Assembly: GCA_036675505.1 (NCBI GenBank)
Contig: JAKFEW010000053.1
Span: 1 to 64,000 of the forward strand
Length of the DNA stretch: 64,000 nt
Direction of reading: 5' to 3'
From: JAKFEW01 sp036675505
GTDB taxonomy: Bacteria > Cyanobacteriota > Sericytochromatia > S15B-MN24 > JAQBPE01
Below, in pieces: positions 61,957 to 64,000 of the stretch. Below the pieces are notes generated by a model. The model was not told where the DNA came from. It saw nothing but the letters and a program-made list of their open reading frames with translations, and ran no database searches. Position numbers and translations under genes: made by a program. Numbering within the stretch: the stretch's first letter is position 1; each line of letters starts with the position of its first letter.

Positions 61957-62835
61957 ATGTTTCGTCGTATCGCCGCTGCTTCGCTCGTCTGCTCGTTCCT
62001 GGTTGCCGGTTGCGGCGCCCAGAAGGCCAGCCTGACGTCCGCCCCCGCGCCGACGAAGCGTGTCCCTGTCGCCGCCGGCATCATCGCCAACAACGCCGCC
62101 CGCCTGGCGCCCACCGTGGGCGTCATCCGCGGCCAGGCCGCGGTGGAAGGCCAGCCTGAGCTCGTTTCGACCCTCCGGATGCTCGGCCGCCACAACATGG
62201 CCGACGAGGAGCTCACCGAAGACGCCGAGTCGCAGGGCTACAGCGTGTTCTCCGCCGACTCGAAGCTCCAGAAGCCTTTCAACAAGACGGGCTTCGTCCG
62301 TCGGACCGAAACCGGCTTCATGATGGAGGGCAAGAAGGGCGGCTTCTTCTCCAAGAAGGAGAAGGACAACTACACCCTGATCGCCGGCACCACGGCCATC
62401 TCCACCCAGCTCAACGAGCGGGCCGACAAGAAGGCGTTGATCAAGGGCGTCGTCGACAAGAACAACGTCGTCACCGTCACCTCGGTGAAGGGCCTGGCCG
62501 ACATGGGCTTCCTGACCAACTGGTTCTCGAAGGGCAAGATCGCAGGCACCGTGACCGATTCGGTGACCGACAAGCCGCTCGCGGGCGTGAACGTCCTGTG
62601 CAAGAGCGAAGACGGCTTCATTTTCAAGGCCACCTCGGATGAGGACGGCGAGTTCGAAGTGAAGAGCCTGACGCCGGGCAACTACTTCCTGACCCTCTCG
62701 AAGGACGGCTACCAGTCGGTGAAGTCCGCCGCGGACGACCCGGAAGCGGTCGGCAAGCGCGAGAAGGTGGAATACGCCGCCGAGCTCGCCCCCGTGCCCG
62801 CCCCCACGCCCACGCCCACGCCTGCGGCCGACTAA
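61957..62835 (+). CDS. Lipoprotein with carboxypeptidase-regulatory-like domain
   Basis: 292 aa. Lipobox VAGC (Cys near 19); GGGAGG 6 nt before the ATG. After a low-complexity start comes a region of about 110 residues (GYSVFSADSKLQKPFNKTGFVRRTETGFMMEGKKGGFFSKKEKDNYTLIAG) and then a CarboxypepD_reg-like beta-sandwich (~195-270): IAGTVTDSVTDKPLAGVNVLCKSEDGFIFKATSDEDGEFEVKSLTPGNYFLTLSKDGY. Ends with a Pro/Thr tail. The same C-terminal domain type occurs in the 49250 gene. Surface or outer-membrane role likely. Confidence 0.85.
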   Translation: MFRRIAAASLVCSFLVAGCGAQKASLTSAPAPTKRVPVAAGIIANNAARLAPTVGVIRGQAAVEGQPELVSTLRMLGRHNMADEELTEDAESQGYSVFSADSKLQKPFNKTGFVRRTETGFMMEGKKGGFFSKKEKDNYTLIAGTTAISTQLNERADKKALIKGVVDKNNVVTVTSVKGLADMGFLTNWFSKGKIAGTVTDSVTDKPLAGVNVLCKSEDGFIFKATSDEDGEFEVKSLTPGNYFLTLSKDGYQSVKSAADDPEAVGKREKVEYAAELAPVPAPTPTPTPAAD

Positions 62836-62850
62836 CCTCCCCGAACCCCC

Positions 62851-62878
62851 AGCCCCCGTCCTCCCGGACGGGGGCTTT
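62851..62878 (+). terminator. Intrinsic terminator
   Basis: Stem AGCCCCCGTCC / GGACGGGGGCT with TCCC loop, then TTT, after the 62835 stop. Confidence 0.85.
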
Positions 62879-63407
62879 CCACGTCGCCCCACGGCACCCT
62901 TACCCTCTCCCCGGCGGGGGAGAGGTCCCCGCAGGGGGGTGAGGGGGCACGCCGGGTGCCTCTTTCGGGTCCCCCTTCGGATGACGGCCGGGGAGTCGGG
63001 GGCCCTGACCGCTATCGCGGTCACCCCGACTCCCAAGGCTCGCTACACGGGCCCCCTCGCCCCCGGCCTGGCGTGCCGCAAAAGCGTACCAGTGCTCAAG
63101 GGCCGCCCAAAGGCCCTCCACACTTCAGGTGTTTACATAACGCCGTCGCCCGTTACAAACCGTCGACCGGCAAGCTGATATGCAGAGGCGCGAGCGGCAT
63201 CAACGTGCCTGCTGGCGCCACTTCCGTCTCCACGACGCCCATTGACCAATTGGCCAGAGAACACGCATTATCTGGCCCGGAGCATGGCCAGGGCGTGGCG
63301 ATCGGCACGATGCTCCGGCCAGGATTTCGCTTTCGGGGTCAGACATCGGGTCGCCTCATCGGACGGGGAGAGGGGGCCAGGCGAGTATAGGGGGTACAGA
63401 TTTCCAC
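62879..63407. other. Long intergenic region with a structured element
   Basis: Over 500 bp with no supported gene. It contains a CTCTCCCC/GGGGAGAG-type inverted pair near 62905-62925, the large hairpin 62991-63034, TTTACATAACG at about 63132, and GCATTATCTGGCC at about 63264, which matches one arm of the GATAAC dyads. Frames in this stretch look like non-coding GC-rich reading. Confidence 0.5.
62991..63034. other. Large two-part stem-loop
   Basis: Outer stem GGGAGTCGGGG / CCCCGACTCCC (11 bp), unpaired GCCC on one side, inner TGACCGC / GCGGTCA (7 bp) with TATC loop. Structured RNA, cruciform or mobile-repeat remnant; no T tract. Confidence 0.55.
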
Positions 63408-63830
63408 ATGACCTTCGCGATCCACGTCCTTCCCGAGAGCCTCGCACGGACGGCTTCGGGCGCCATCACCGGGGCTTTCTGGCTCGAAGTGGAGGGGGTC
63501 GCATTCCCCGCCGCGGGCTGGAACGACTTCGTGGATCCGGCGCTGCTCGACGGCCTGCGCGAGCTCTTCGGGATCCAGTCGCGGATCGCGGGCTCGGCGC
63601 GGCTCGGCTTCATGGATGGTCCGTACGAGGCGCGCTTCCACCACGCTGGCGGCGCCGATGTGGAGGTGCGCCTGATCGAGGGCGGCGCCCCAAGCGACGT
63701 GAAGGTGATTCCGGTAGCAGAGGTCCGCTGGGCCATGCGCGAGGCGAGCGCGGCGCTGTTGGCGGGATACGCTCTTCACGCCTGGGACAAAGACGAACTC
63801 GCGCGCTACGCGACAGCTCTCGCAACGTAG
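63408..63830 (+). CDS. Hypothetical protein, 140 aa
   Basis: Not recognised. Soluble, mixed alpha/beta: FAIHVLPESLARTASGAITGAFWLEVEGVAFPAAGWNDFVDPALLDGLRELFG, RLGFMDGPYEARFHHAGGADVEVRLIEG and a helical C-terminus (EASAALLAGYALHAWDKDELARYATAL). The composition resembles small conserved hypotheticals of actinobacteria and myxobacteria. ATG start without a strong ribosome binding site. It is flanked by the long intergenic region upstream and a terminator of a minus-strand gene downstream. Confidence 0.75.
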   Translation: MTFAIHVLPESLARTASGAITGAFWLEVEGVAFPAAGWNDFVDPALLDGLRELFGIQSRIAGSARLGFMDGPYEARFHHAGGADVEVRLIEGGAPSDVKVIPVAEVRWAMREASAALLAGYALHAWDKDELARYATALAT

Positions 63831-63910
63831 CGCATGGATCGAATTCCATTTCGGGGCAAGTGGGTGGCCGTCAGGTCCTCGCGGTAGACCGACATCTCGC
63901 CGGTCTCGGT

Positions 63911-63941
63911 AAAAGGCCCCGCCTGGCGATCCAGGCGGGGC
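63911..63941 (-). terminator. Terminator of the minus-strand gene at the window end
   Basis: Stem GCCCCGCCTGG / CCAGGCGGGGC with CGAT loop; followed on the minus strand by CTTTT (63914-63911). Confidence 0.85.
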
Positions 63942-63961
63942 GTGTTGAGTCGAATCCCGGC

Positions 63962-64000
63962 CTAGTGGTCTTCGTCCGGCGGGAGCTTGTTCGGGTCGCA
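63962..64000 (-). CDS. C-terminal fragment of a gene running off the window
   Basis: Twelve codons and TAG on the minus strand (C-D-P-N-K-L-P-P-D-E-D-H), ending 20 bp before a good terminator in the right orientation. Too short to identify. The frame is inferred from the stop and terminator position. Confidence 0.4.
   Translation of the reverse strand, partial: CDPNKLPPDEDH

Noticed and set aside
62900..63121. Small minus-strand frame in the terminal intergenic region
   Set aside because: Low-complexity Gly/Pro/Arg reading of a GC-rich hairpin-bearing stretch, with no ribosome binding site and no recognisable fold.

Overview
The window is 64 kb of high G+C DNA (judged by eye) from a diderm bacterium. 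It has a TonB-type transducer, an SLH-domain porin with the layout of cyanobacterial SLH/OprB outer-membrane proteins, many lipoproteins with LspA, accA/accD, an ATP-type pfkA, a SigB/SigF-like sigma factor and a Flp-type pilin. The SLH porin and the group 3 sigma factor would fit a non-photosynthetic deep branch of Cyanobacteriota (Sericytochromatia-like), but no rRNA or core marker set is present, so the placement is an inference. Genes often start with TTG after a strong GGAGG (cca, lspA, the 47.5-kb lipoprotein, the 49.2-kb gene), and at least two genes (dam-like, holin-like) appear leaderless.

Layout. 0-14.3 kb: tonB-like, a phnDCE ABC importer (minus strand), cca, an orphan flhB/sctU-like export gene, the SLH porin, then a thiolase-accD-accA-pfkA block of acyl-CoA and glycolytic genes with inverted G-rich (G-quadruplex-capable) repeats on both sides of the first three. 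14.3-19.2 kb: a predicted polymorphic toxin with a RelA/SpoT-like C-terminal domain, an SDR, a FUSC-like membrane protein, a His-rich protein, and three tRNAs (Glu-CTC, Gly-CCC, initiator Met) around a thioredoxin-like gene interrupted by UGA. 19.2-31 kb: small membrane proteins, a histidine kinase, an alpha-oxoamine synthase fused to an acyltransferase-like domain, glyoxalase-like and Old Yellow Enzyme genes, a Dam-like methyltransferase, a PRC-barrel protein, an ADP-ribosylglycohydrolase-like protein and a glycosidase-like secreted protein. 31-49 kb: lipoproteins and surface proteins (FN3, ankyrin, GH1 glucosidase, two large NHL-like proteins sharing a GGGTLISD repeat), ETF-ubiquinone oxidoreductase, a rhodanese interrupted by UGA, and a kinase-ATPase-TPR regulator. 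49-64 kb: a disordered protein, a Flp pilin, an orphan Type IIG restriction-modification enzyme, the sigma factor, an AlgI/AlgX-like acetylation pair, a papain-like lipoprotein, lspA, an enoyl-CoA hydratase and further lipoproteins.

The most interesting result is two independent selenocysteine candidates. In the thioredoxin-like gene (18586-19059) an in-frame UGA replaces the first Cys of CxxC, giving U-P-A-C. In the rhodanese gene (34802-35278) an in-frame UGA replaces the second Cys of the C-x-C-[PA]-[ND]-E active loop. The frame and the family signature continue after the UGA in both. In both, the mRNA just downstream can fold into a hairpin with a GGU-containing apical loop starting 18-22 nt after the UGA, as expected for a bacterial SECIS. 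Both products should face the periplasm. No selA, selB, selC or selD lies in the window, so proof depends on the rest of the genome.

Other leads: the RelA/SpoT-like toxin, the synthase-acyltransferase fusion, GATC clustering upstream of the dam-like gene, TTAACC dyads upstream of several lipoprotein genes, a 42-bp-periodic repeat upstream of a surface-protein gene, and a LexA-like GAAC-N4-GTTC site.
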